Positions 17,813-26,167 of a stretch of DNA of 27,414 nucleotides are shown one piece after another. Each line of letters opens with the position of its first letter. The first letter of the stretch is position 1. The stretch is taken from assembly GCA_036940085.1 (NCBI GenBank), contig JALLBK010000142.1, forward strand, positions 1 through 27,414, given 5' to 3'. A program made the position numbers and the translations under genes. This DNA is from Discostella pseudostelligera. Taxonomy: Eukaryota; Bacillariophyta; Thalassiosirophyceae; Thalassiosirales; Thalassiosiraceae. Below the pieces are notes generated by a model. It was not told the origin of the DNA, searched no databases, and was given only the letters and a program-made list of their open reading frames with translations.

Positions 17813-20554
17813 TCACAACTGAGACTTGGAGCGGTTTGCTTGTCTCGCCTCTTTCATTTTGCGTAACTCCTCTTCCCTGGAAGAAGCACTGTTGGCTTGT
17901 TGTATGGCTTGATATCCGTCATACGTCTTCTCGTCGGAACCATCATCAATGATCGAATCAGTCCCCGTGTCGATAGATTGCTTGATACCACTAGCTATTG
18001 CGTTGTTGAGTTTAATCTCATCGTTACTGGATGATAGTTCATTCGATGTTGACGGTAACGCCGATGACCATGCAGGCATGGACATTGCTCCAATCTTCGA
18101 TTCGTCAATCTCAGAAGATTTAATTCTATTGCTCATTCGCGCCCGTCGAGTAGAATCGGCCGTCTCTTCTACAGTTGAGCCCTCTCCGTACGCCTCACGG
18201 ATTGCAGTATAGCCATCATACAAGGGATGGCTCTCTTCGACATCCTTTGGTGATGGGTTATCAGAATCGTCGAATTTGGATGACGACAGTTTCCCCTCCG
18301 CCTTCATCTGAAAAAACTCGCCTGGAGATGTATATGGAGGCACCTCCAAAAGTTCACCTGTCACGGAATCGACATGATATATCCGAAAGCCAGGATCGGG
18401 ACGTTCTTCTTCAATAGCCTCTTCCATTTCTATTGATTCGGACGCCTTTCGTTTGTTGGCCTTTATCTTTGCATAAATGGATGATAGATCTGATTTGTCA
18501 ACTTCATCCTTCGTTTCGACATCAGCATCTTGGATGAGTCCAACGGTGAAGGCATCAAGATGATCAGCTTCCACTGCCGTAGTTTCTGCCAAGGTCACAC
18601 CCTCCACCGCATCCACTTTAACATCGTCGTCATCAGGTAGTTGCTTTCGTCGCACCATCCAACCATCGCCATCGTCACCAAGAGAAAAGGCTCGAGCATC
18701 GTCGACGCCCATCATCGCAGCACGTTCCAATGCTTCATCATCCCCATCACGTGCTCCTCCGAATGCACCGAACAAGGCATCCCGATCTCGTTCTCGATCT
18801 CCCTTCGCGGCAGACGCACCCTCATAGAATCCCAGCTCGGTCCCCACCGACGATGCCACACCCGTGGTACTGCGTTTATGCACTGGATAGAACGTGGCAG
18901 CATATCGAGCATTGGCTGCAAGGGCCTTCCCACCCCCCGGAGAAGTAAATCGTTCCCACGCAAACGCCTTTAGCAACTCTCTATCTCCCTTCGCTAACTT
19001 CTCTACATTCCCATCATTCATTACCAAATCACCAATCAACTGTCCGGTCTTGGGTGCCAATAGCACACCATTGCGCCAATACCCTCCTGCCAAATACACA
19101 TTATCCCACTGTTCAGTGCCACCCAATATCGGACATTTGTCAGGTGTCGTGGGACGCAATCCCGCCCAACATTCCTCAATTGGCAATTCAGCTAATGCTG
19201 GGACAAGTCGTGTCGCCTCCGACATACAATGCATCATCCCCGACGGGGTGACATCACCGTCGAACCGCCCAGGTTCGACAGTCGCACCCACAATGATCCG
19301 TCCATCGGCTTTGGGTACAATGTATGTATCCTGTGCGAATAGTACACGCGATAGGATTGGAGGAGTAGAGGAGGAGGAGGAGGAGGAGGAGGATGGCATG
19401 CGCAACGATAGCGATTGGCCCTTGTGCGGAACTACCGGCAAAGGTAGTAAATTTCGCATCCATGAACCATTCGCGACGATTAATGATTTGGGGGCGTAGA
19501 TCTGTCCATTGGCTAGATGCACACCCCGACATGTCGACGTTGCCGTAGTTGTACCGCCATGACCACCACCACCATCCTCATCACCGCTACTGTTAGTACT
19601 TGTGCGCTTCAAGCCCATCTCTAATGATTTCACTTCATACTCTGGTCCGAAATTCATTTGCACCCCCAGCCCGGCACACGCGGCACGTAAACTACATGTC
19701 AATCGTCGTGCATCGACCGATGCATCCTCGGGAAACCACCACCCTCCAATCACCGATGGATGCAGCATGGGTTCCAATTCACGAACTTGAATTTCATCAA
19801 GCCACATGGCCTGACCAGACTGTGGTTGTGGTGACCATGTGGCAACAGCATCCCCAGCAAAGGCCGGGGCTAAAAATCCACCAGTGGAATGAAAGCCAGT
19901 TTCCCATGGTTCGAGGGGAGGGGATGGACCATCGTCGAAGGAATGGAGGATGCCATCATCATCGACTAGTTCCCAGAGATATTGTGCACCCACGCCAGTG
20001 TAGACGCCACCTGCTCCTCTATTATTATTGTTTCGTCGTCTACTATTACCACCTTTACCAACACCCAAACTAGCCTCCCGCGCCCCCCTTTCCACCTCCT
20101 TGACCCAATTTCCATACATTTCTCTACTCTGCAAACAAATATCCAACAATGCCCCCGCGGGCAATCGTTCACTTTGAGGCGCCAACATTCCCGCAGCGGC
20201 AAAGCTCCCCGCTACTGTTTTATGGTGTTGATCGACGGGCAATTCACGTTCGAGAATGGTCACGTGATGTGAGGGGGAGTGGGAGGCAATGTAGTGTGCT
20301 GCGGAGAGACCGGCGAGTCCTCCCCCGATGATTAGGACGTCGCGTGGTATGCGAAGATTATTGTCGTTGTTGTACGACATGGATAAGATGGTGGCGGCGG
20401 TGCTGGTCGATCCATAGGATGTGCTACGCTGCTGAAGGCGTGGGGTAGAGGAGGGAAGGGTGGCAAACGCATGGCAGAACGATGTTGTGGTGGTGGTGCC
20501 CGCTAGGACGAGGCCTGCTACTGCGGATGCTACTACTAATTGTGTCAATCGCAT
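17813..20554 (-). CDS. thiO: FAD-dependent glycine oxidase (ThiO-like), plastid-addressed, with long acidic C-terminal extension
   Basis: Glycine/D-amino-acid oxidase family; ThiO oxidises glycine to dehydroglycine for the thiamin thiazole ring. Single exon. I start at 20554 because MRLTQLVVASAVAGLVLAG gives a signal peptide followed by CHAFATLP, a plastid-type motif; in-frame ATGs at 20689 and 20626 would bury it. Product 913 aa. The FAD dinucleotide fold is VLIIGGGLAGLSAA (73-86), then ILERE (101-105), SFAAAGMLAPQSE typical of ThiO (117-129), ADGRIIVGATVE (416-427), WAGLRPTTPDKCP (463-475) and GGYWRNGVLLAP (490-501), which ends the core at about 535. The remaining 380 residues are acidic and disordered, with YDGYTAIREA (779-788) and YDGYQAIQQA (878-887) as a duplicated motif. 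Poly-Ser (387-396) comes from a GAG/CTC microsatellite. ThiO is likelier than DadA or sarcosine oxidase because of the AAAGMLAP motif. Confidence 0.78.
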   Translation of the reverse strand: MRLTQLVVASAVAGLVLAGTTTTTSFCHAFATLPSSTPRLQQRSTSYGSTSTAATILSMSYNNDNNLRIPRDVLIIGGGLAGLSAAHYIASHSPSHHVTILERELPVDQHHKTVAGSFAAAGMLAPQSERLPAGALLDICLQSREMYGNWVKEVERGAREASLGVGKGGNSRRRNNNNRGAGGVYTGVGAQYLWELVDDDGILHSFDDGPSPPLEPWETGFHSTGGFLAPAFAGDAVATWSPQPQSGQAMWLDEIQVRELEPMLHPSVIGGWWFPEDASVDARRLTCSLRAACAGLGVQMNFGPEYEVKSLEMGLKRTSTNSSGDEDGGGGHGGTTTATSTCRGVHLANGQIYAPKSLIVANGSWMRNLLPLPVVPHKGQSLSLRMPSSSSSSSSSTPPILSRVLFAQDTYIVPKADGRIIVGATVEPGRFDGDVTPSGMMHCMSEATRLVPALAELPIEECWAGLRPTTPDKCPILGGTEQWDNVYLAGGYWRNGVLLAPKTGQLIGDLVMNDGNVEKLAKGDRELLKAFAWERFTSPGGGKALAANARYAATFYPVHKRSTTGVASSVGTELGFYEGASAAKGDRERDRDALFGAFGGARDGDDEALERAAMMGVDDARAFSLGDDGDGWMVRRKQLPDDDDVKVDAVEGVTLAETTAVEADHLDAFTVGLIQDADVETKDEVDKSDLSSIYAKIKANKRKASESIEMEEAIEEERPDPGFRIYHVDSVTGELLEVPPYTSPGEFFQMKAEGKLSSSKFDDSDNPSPKDVEESHPLYDGYTAIREAYGEGSTVEETADSTRRARMSNRIKSSEIDESKIGAMSMPAWSSALPSTSNELSSSNDEIKLNNAIASGIKQSIDTGTDSIIDDGSDEKTYDGYQAIQQANSASSREEELRKMKEARQANRSKSQL
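19368..19393. repeat. GAG/CTC trinucleotide microsatellite inside the ThiO-like gene
   Basis: Eight to nine GAG units on the plus strand, encoding the serine run of the ThiO-like protein on the minus strand. It lies between the substrate-domain strands, probably in a loop. It is likely to vary in length between strains. Confidence 0.7.
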
Positions 20555-20810
20555 GGTGTTATTGAGGCGGCAGTGATGGTGTATCGCCGCTGCCGTAGCC
20601 GTAGGCTTCGTCGCCGTCGCCGTCATGGTCTCGTGAATTGTGTGCGGTGGCGGTGAATGATGGATTGATGGGTTGCCGGATATAAGCATGACGTCATCAA
20701 AGATACGCGAGGTCTCCCCCCAAAAAGGAGAGGTACGCTACAAACTACAAAGTCTCCATATCGTACTGATTCCTATTAATAACGACATACGGTGGAAATA
20801 ATTTGAATCA

Positions 20811-21031
20811 GAGAACCCATTCAAATCCGAGAAACCACATGCAAAAACGCATAGAGGAACAATAGAAAATCTACATACAGAATTCGACACTTAGTGACTA
20901 CTAGATAATGGTGCTAATTTCGAAATTTGAATTTAAGAACCCATTCATAAGCGAGAAACTACCTCTCCGACCCGTAGAGAATGGATCTAATTTTGAATTT
21001 GAATTTGAGAACCCATTCAAAAGCAAGAAAG
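20811..21031 (+). repeat. three imperfect direct repeats, core AGAACCCATTCA..AGAAA
   Basis: Copies at 20811-20835, 20935-20959 and 21007-21031, each reading (g/a)AGAACCCATTCA followed by a variable A/T/C-rich step and c(g/a)AGAAA. The last two lie in a tandem unit of about 72 bp (20910-20981 and 20982 onward) that also shares CTAATTT..GAATTTGAATTT upstream of each core. Copy 1 is 124 bp from copy 2. Confidence 0.65.
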
Positions 21032-21062
21032 CACGAAATTCAAACGAGAAAGTCCTCACTCA

Positions 21063-21074
21063 TTTGGCGGGAAG
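21063..21074 (+). promoter_or_regulatory. E2F-like motif TTTGGCGGGAAG
   Basis: Near-perfect match to the E2F/DP consensus TTTGGCGGGAAA. It is about 75 bp upstream of the chosen rhodanese start, a typical promoter-proximal place. Confidence 0.5.
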
Positions 21075-21148
21075 TTATTTATTCCACGCGTCATCTTCGT
21101 CATCCATCGACTTCTTGCCGCCGCCGACCCCGACGACGATCGATGACG

Positions 21149-21775
21149 ATGAACATTTGTAATGCCTCACTACCCATGAACATGAACTACTACCGCACAT
21201 TTGCACTACTTGCCATCGCCACCAGGTCTGGAGGAGCATCCGCTTTTGTCACTCATTCAGCTGCTCCTCAATTGTCCGATTCTTCTATCACCGCCGCCAT
21301 CACATCATCTAGTACCAGTACTGGTACCAGTAGAAGTATTATTCGTAACACTACCATCCGTCGCGCAATGTCTTCCGAATCCACAACAACTGAAACTGAA
21401 CCACGCAAGGCTGGAGTAGCATCTCCCTCCGAACTCAAAGAATTCGTCTCTTCCGCTGGATCAAAATTATTAGTAATTGACGTCCGTCATCCAGATGCCT
21501 CCATCGAACCAGGGGATGTGAAGTCACTTGCCGTGGCCGGATTCCCTAGTGATACCTATCGTCCTCAGGCAATTAATCTTCCTTGGAGTCGAGAGACTAA
21601 ATCAATGGAATTGCCCAAGGATGTTAGTTTGGATGCACCGATTATTACACATTGTGGTGGTGGTGGACGAGGACAGTCGGCGAAGGAATATTTGGAGAAG
21701 AATGGATATACAAATGTTTTGAATGGTGGTGGACCGAAGGAGACGGAGTGTTGGGCTGAGTTTGGGTCTTTGTAG
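21149..21775 (+). CDS. plastid-addressed single-domain rhodanese (sulfurtransferase)
   Basis: Rhodaneses carry sulfur as a persulfide on an active-site Cys, moving it from thiosulfate or a desulfurase to an acceptor. The 208-residue protein has a signal peptide (FALLAIATRSGGASA) and ASAFVT, a close match to the diatom plastid motif ASAFAP, then a Ser/Thr-rich linker. The domain (about 90-208) contains LLVIDVRHPD, HRxxAINLPW-like RPQAINLPW, and the active loop THCGGGGRGQSA with its Cys, followed by the family ending GYTNVLNGGG. I chose the ATG at 21149 for the A at -3; in-frame ATGs at 21143, 21176 and 21182 are alternatives and also keep the signal. No intron. It is divergent from the ThiO-like gene. 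The stop codon and 3' end are repeated at 21831-21849 by the duplication described below. Confidence 0.82.
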   Translation: MNICNASLPMNMNYYRTFALLAIATRSGGASAFVTHSAAPQLSDSSITAAITSSSTSTGTSRSIIRNTTIRRAMSSESTTTETEPRKAGVASPSELKEFVSSAGSKLLVIDVRHPDASIEPGDVKSLAVAGFPSDTYRPQAINLPWSRETKSMELPKDVSLDAPIITHCGGGGRGQSAKEYLEKNGYTNVLNGGGPKETECWAEFGSL

Positions 21776-21902
21776 AGACGTAAAACAAAGTGCTAAACAA
21801 AGTGGATCGACTAAAATTGATGTTGGTANTGAGTTTGGGTCTTTGTAGAGACGTAAAACAAAGTGCTAAACAAAGTGGATCGACAAAAAATTGATGTTGG
21901 TA
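21757..21902 (+). repeat. 72-bp direct repeat split by a single N (probable assembly join)
   Basis: TGAGTTTGGGTCTTTGTAGA..TTGATGTTGGTA is present at 21757-21828 and again at 21830-21902, separated only by N at 21829. The copies differ by one substitution and one extra A near CGAC(T/A)AAAA. The repeat covers the last codons and stop of the rhodanese gene plus 3' sequence. The layout, with the repeat ending exactly at the N and restarting right after it, fits two overlapping contig ends placed side by side without merging. Confidence 0.75.
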
Positions 21903-22012
21903 TGGGTCGGTGTGTGGTTGATAGATGTCGTGTGTAAGAAAGGGAAGACTGTCAAACAAGTCTATAGGAATTGTAATTCATATTTTGATTGACTGTACTC
22001 CGATCTTTCTAT

Positions 22013-23197
22013 TCATTCATTATTATCCTCTCCTCTAGCAGATCCGCTTTCGAATTCCATCGCCTCCGCCGCACGTCGTGTCCGACTCTCCCTCCGTAAT
22101 TGCAATTCCGCTGCACCACCATCCTTTGACCATAGGAGGGCACTGTCATTCGGTAGGCCTTCGCCCTCCATCACCACGACACTGCTATTCGATGATGACG
22201 ATCGCAATAGTAAATGGCCAAACTCAAGATAGAATGCTCTCCATTTATCAATATCAATACCCTTGGGTGGAAGTGCTGGCGGTAATACCTCATCGGATAG
22301 TGCATGGAGGGGAGGATTGAGTTGACCTTCTGATGTGATAGAGGAAGCAGTGGTTGTAGTTGTTGTAGTAGATGTTGTTGTATCGATTTTACCATCCTGC
22401 TCGACATTGTCATTGCTCGACGCCACTAATGATACCCCGCGACGGAGCCGTTCTTGAATGTAGGTGTAAGCAACGAGTAAGGATTGGCGTCCTAATACTT
22501 TGCTTGGCTTCATCTTTGAGCTACCGCTTAATGAACCACCACCACCACCACCACCAGAACTGTTCGTAGTACTACTACCACCACCAATCGACAATGACGG
22601 ATCATTTGCTAGCTTGTTCCATATAATTCGAGTGGTATTGTTGTGTAGCAGTCGTTGCTCCTTTCGTTTCGTCTCATCGTCTACATCATCAACCTTTTCC
22701 ACTTCATCGTTGGTACTACCCACAGCAATATCATCTGATTCCAATAATGGGAGGATTGTCGAATTGATAGTGGACAATAGTGTCCTTGCACAGAGCAATG
22801 CGCATTTATTGGCATCGATGCTACCGGCAAAGGTACACTGCCTCCCCCCTTCTTCGTCATTCATCCCCAACACTCCTGCTCGTGCTCCTGCTGCCCTCGA
22901 TGATGATGATGATGATGATAATGGTGAAGTAGAAATAACATCAATCTCCGACTGCACTGCAGAACGTGCCGCCACGAGAGATAGGTAAGCCTTGACAGCA
23001 TGGTCGATTTTGGGGGTGTCGTCTTCGACTAGAAATTTGGCGTAGGATTCCACTTCTACCACCGACTCCTCCTCTTGTCGTCGCTGTTGAGCATCAGTGC
23101 CAGTGCCAGCACTGCTGTGCAATAAGAATTGGGCGTGGAAGGAGGATAAGGCCCGATGGTGGAAGTCATCGTCGCTACTGCTGTTGCTGTTCGCCAT
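22013..23197 (-). CDS. unrecognised low-complexity protein
   Basis: I do not recognise this protein. Single exon, 394 aa from ATG 23197 (MANSNSSSDDDFHHR). The frame is open upstream to 23374 without an ATG. Ordered parts are separated by homopolymer runs. SYAKFLVEDDTPKIDHAVKAYLSLVAARSAV (about 50-80) and CALLCARTLLSTINSTILPLLES (about 133-155) look helical, as does KVLGRQSLLVAYTYIQERLRRGVSL (about 235-259). The region at 300-340 holds IDKWRAFYLEFGHLLL. Runs include SSSSSSSS, GGGGGGGG and a T/S tract. The C-terminus is charged (RRESRTRRAAEAMEF). No TM, signal peptide or catalytic motif is evident. A helical scaffold or adaptor is possible but I claim no function. The piggyBac-like element begins about 245 bp upstream of its start. 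Confidence 0.65.
   Translation of the reverse strand: MANSNSSSDDDFHHRALSSFHAQFLLHSSAGTGTDAQQRRQEEESVVEVESYAKFLVEDDTPKIDHAVKAYLSLVAARSAVQSEIDVISTSPLSSSSSSSRAAGARAGVLGMNDEEGGRQCTFAGSIDANKCALLCARTLLSTINSTILPLLESDDIAVGSTNDEVEKVDDVDDETKRKEQRLLHNNTTRIIWNKLANDPSLSIGGGSSTTNSSGGGGGGGSLSGSSKMKPSKVLGRQSLLVAYTYIQERLRRGVSLVASSNDNVEQDGKIDTTTSTTTTTTTASSITSEGQLNPPLHALSDEVLPPALPPKGIDIDKWRAFYLEFGHLLLRSSSSNSSVVVMEGEGLPNDSALLWSKDGGAAELQLRRESRTRRAAEAMEFESGSARGEDNNE
22535..22556. repeat. ACC trinucleotide repeat in the unrecognised gene
   Basis: Seven ACC units on the plus strand encode the poly-Gly run (GGGGGGGG) of the minus-strand protein. A further GAT repeat (about 22899-22917) encodes part of its poly-Ser run. 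Confidence 0.65.
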
Positions 23198-23440
23198 GGT
23201 CCATGGTCGAGGTCGAAGTCTATGTTGATTGTTGATAGGGTTGTGAATATTGATGTTGGTGGCTTGCCACTGCCACGTGGAAAAGGAAGTGGAAGGCGAA
23301 AGACTCACTTTGTCCAACTTTAGGCGGGGAATATTCGGACCCACCGATCGAGCAATAGCAAAACTTCCCTCCACTTTCTTGTAATTTTTTCTATTCCTCT
23401 ATCCGAGTGTTTATCGTTCGGGTGGGGCACACGCAAAAAC

Positions 23441-23466
23441 AATAGTTTAACTCTTATTTTCATTTT
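23441..23466 (+). repeat. left terminal inverted repeat of the piggyBac-like element
   Basis: Starts AATAGTTTAA, then CTCTTATTTT and CATTTT. It pairs with 27385-27410 read in reverse (AATAGTTTAA, GTATTATTTT, CAATTT), with three mismatches in 26. TTAA lies at its positions 7-10. Confidence 0.65.
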
Positions 23467-23564
23467 TAATCAACTGTAGCTCTCTCCCCAGTTGAGCTAT
23501 TACCTTCATTCTTTTTGCACGTGGAAGACAGTTAAAAGATCTTTCCATCGATCTATCAAACATC

Positions 23565-23637
23565 AATAGTTGACGTTTAGTTGAAGAGTTATTCCATTTT
23601 GAAAGTCGATGTACTCACATAATAGTTGTGCTATTGT
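23565..23637 (+). repeat. left subterminal AATAGTT repeats
   Basis: AATAGTT at 23565 and 23621, and CTATTGTTTG at 23631 in opposite orientation. Together with the copy inside the left terminal repeat, these are candidate transposase-binding sites. Confidence 0.5.
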
Positions 23638-23797
23638 TTGAGTGAGTGTTCCTACGTAGAACTTAGTATCCCTCCGACGACAACTTTTCCAAGTTTTGGC
23701 GAATTTCATCAAAATACCCCCCTCTCCCATCATCACTTCACCAACCAATTTCATCGCTTTGCCCGCATCATATCAACCGCCCCTTGTCATAATAACA

Positions 23798-26167
23798 ATG
23801 GCAAACACTCGCAAGTCGTCGGCTGCAGTTGGTGCGGCGGCAGGTGTGGCCGGTCCAAAAACACGGGCTAAGAAGTCAGCGGCACCTGCAGCAAAGGGGC
23901 ACAAGTCTGCCGCTGCTGCTTCGACCGCCGTATCTTTACCCATTGACGAAGTCGACACGTCCGTTGACGAAGTCGACATGCCTGTCACCAATCCTTCACC
24001 TTGTCGTCGCGATAAGAGGCAAAAACAGGGTTCTCCGAACAAGTCTCCAATTAAACTGCCATCAACCAACAAGTCGCCATCAACCAACAAGTCGCCACAA
24101 CTATTTAAATCGCCGCAAAAGCACAGATACTGCAATTGGAGCCACTGCCCATTTCCCTATTATGATCTTGATACCAAGACATGTTGCATCAAGGGGTGTG
24201 ATAATACAGTGCATGAGCAGTGTCTCCACGAGTTTGAGGCACATATTGGAATAATTCGGGATGATCATGATGATGAATACTTCTGTCAGAAGCATCACCC
24301 ACGCAAGGAAGAACTGAGTAGTGATGATGAGGATGCTGATGACAATAAAGCACCCTCTCAATCTATTGCCCCAGTAGTGCCACCTCCTCCCAGTCTCCCT
24401 CCCCTACAACTCGTCAATACGAAATGTGATTGGGAGTGTAGTAGAACCGGATGCAAATTACAATCATTGCCAACAATGAAGTGTCAGCATGAGGGATGTA
24501 TTCGACAAACACATCATCTCTGTGCAATTGAATGGGAGATATCCATGGGCATCGACGAGTCAACGATCTCCACATATTGTCGTTTTCACCACCCAAAGTA
24601 TCCAACCATGAACCAACTTACAGTATTGCCTACAACTGCAATGGTTACTTCCCCCTCGCAATCATTTGGCAATAATGACAGGGATGGAGATAGTATGATA
24701 AACGACAATCCTCCCTTGCCTTCGTTGACGAATAATATTGGTGTGGACGATGTTGTTGCCGACGACGACAGCAGTATTTGCAGTTGTGATAATGGTGATA
24801 GCGGCGACGATGGTTCTGAGGCTGAAATACATGACGCTGGCACTCAATTTGAAACGATGGAGAACACCATAGATGATATCTATGGAGTTGACTTTCAGCC
24901 AGGATTGCCTGGTGCACCTCAGGGCTGGTTGCCTCCAGGACCGCCGGACGGTTGGGTGTATGTGCCGCCGGCAGGATCACCGAAGGAGGAGGAAGTAGAC
25001 AATCCTGCAAACTGGAATATGTACTCCTTTGCACCGAGAATCAATGGAAGTACAAAGAAATATGAAGGTCATTTCACTCCTGCTGGTGCAAAAGTTGTAC
25101 CGAACAACGATAATGGGACTCGGAAGATAGGTGATTGGCATTTTCATTACAATGGTTGGATTGCTGATGAGTTCGACAAAAATACCTTTGTTCGCGATGA
25201 TGCTATCTACGGCAACCTAAAACCAGAAAGCAGGAGGGGTTGCCTTGATGTCGACATTTTAAAGAAGCATGGATTGGATGCAACTCGGATGCAGAACAGT
25301 GATCCTCTTTTTTTCTACCAGATGCTGTTTCCAATTTGTGATCCAAAGCGCAGTTCAGTTGACAATGATGGTAGAATGCCTTACTTTTCAGTTGCATCGA
25401 TTTGCACCAATGTGTACGCTGTTGCAAGTGGTGCTGGATCCGGATTTGGGCATGAGTGGGTGGTTGTATCTGCACCGGAGCTTGTTAAATGGACTGCATG
25501 TCCAATTCGCAATGGAGCGCTGGATGGAAAGTCATCAACACTGCCAGCTCGATGGAATCGAGACGATCCACGGTATGATTTGCACATTGCAAACAGTATG
25601 TCTGCCAGTCGATTCAAGATGATAAAGCGCTTCTTCAAGCTGAACAACAACCTGATGGAAACTAAGAAAAAGGGAGATGATGGCTACGATCCATGTGCAA
25701 AATATGACCTAATCTACAAGGTTCTGGTTCACAACATGAATTATGTCACACGCCGCGCGGAACTAGATGCAACAATTGATGAATCAACATGGGGATTTGG
25801 GGGATTTGCTGGTGACTGTGGCCGACGACTCATAAATAAACCAGTCTCGCGAGGTAAGCCTGGTACCATTAGCTTTGAGTACTCATTTTATGTTTCTATT
25901 TGTTGCTAATATCCTGGCGTCGACTCAACATTAGGTGGACAGGTTGCAATGGTATTTGACATCACTCGACGATATCCGAGAGCATATGTACATCGTCACA
26001 AGCTCCATCCGCGCCATCCTCCATTCAAGGCAGAAGGTCAATCAGAGGTCGTCATGTTGGTTGGAATGATCGATTTACTGATACAAGATGGATCAGATAT
26101 TGACGAGAGGAGGAAGATTTCCATCCAAAACCCAACAAGTGCAGCTCATTACGATGCAAGGCAATGA
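23798..26167 (+). pseudogene. piggyBac-like transposase, N-terminal and first catalytic part
   Basis: Exon 1 is 23798-25853 and exon 2 is 25935-26167; the 81-bp intron has a GTAAGC donor and TTAG acceptor and joins SRG|GQVAMVFD in phase. The protein starts with an Ala/Lys-rich segment, then five KSP/SPxK-type repeats (about 79-106) and two Cys/His regions: Cys112, 117, 129, 130, 134, His139, Cys142, 163 and Cys210, 214, 219, 229, 234, His240, Cys242, 261. The DDE_Tnp_1_7 (piggyBac) part begins near 410, with ATIDESTWGFGG carrying the first catalytic Asp (661) and RRLINKPVSRGG matching the family NKP.. motif. It then runs VFDITRRYPRAYVHRHKLHP and stops at TGA 26165. A D-N-x-F/W motif with the second Asp is not visible before the stop. 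Confidence 0.75.

Larger units (their letters stand above)
20555..21148. promoter_or_regulatory. divergent promoter region, ThiO-like gene / rhodanese gene
   Basis: About 590 bp head-to-head space. It includes three copies of a 25-bp direct repeat (20811-21031) and an E2F-like TTTGGCGGGAAG (21063-21074). The open frame 20908-21162 on the plus strand crosses the repeats and I read it as repeat-derived, not a gene. Confidence 0.5.

Noticed and set aside
20908..21162. 84-codon frame with internal repeats FEFKNPF / FEFENPF
   Set aside because: This is the translated promoter repeat of the ThiO/rhodanese region; it ends inside the rhodanese leader and has no other support.
23466..23505. tRNA-like D-arm on the minus strand (TAGCTCAACTGGGGAGAGAGC)
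   Set aside because: The D-stem could pair, but anticodon stem, T-arm and acceptor stem are missing. At most a remnant.
25935..26167. a stand-alone small gene
   Set aside because: It joins the upstream transposase exon in phase across a GT-AG intron and carries piggyBac motifs, so it is part of that frame.
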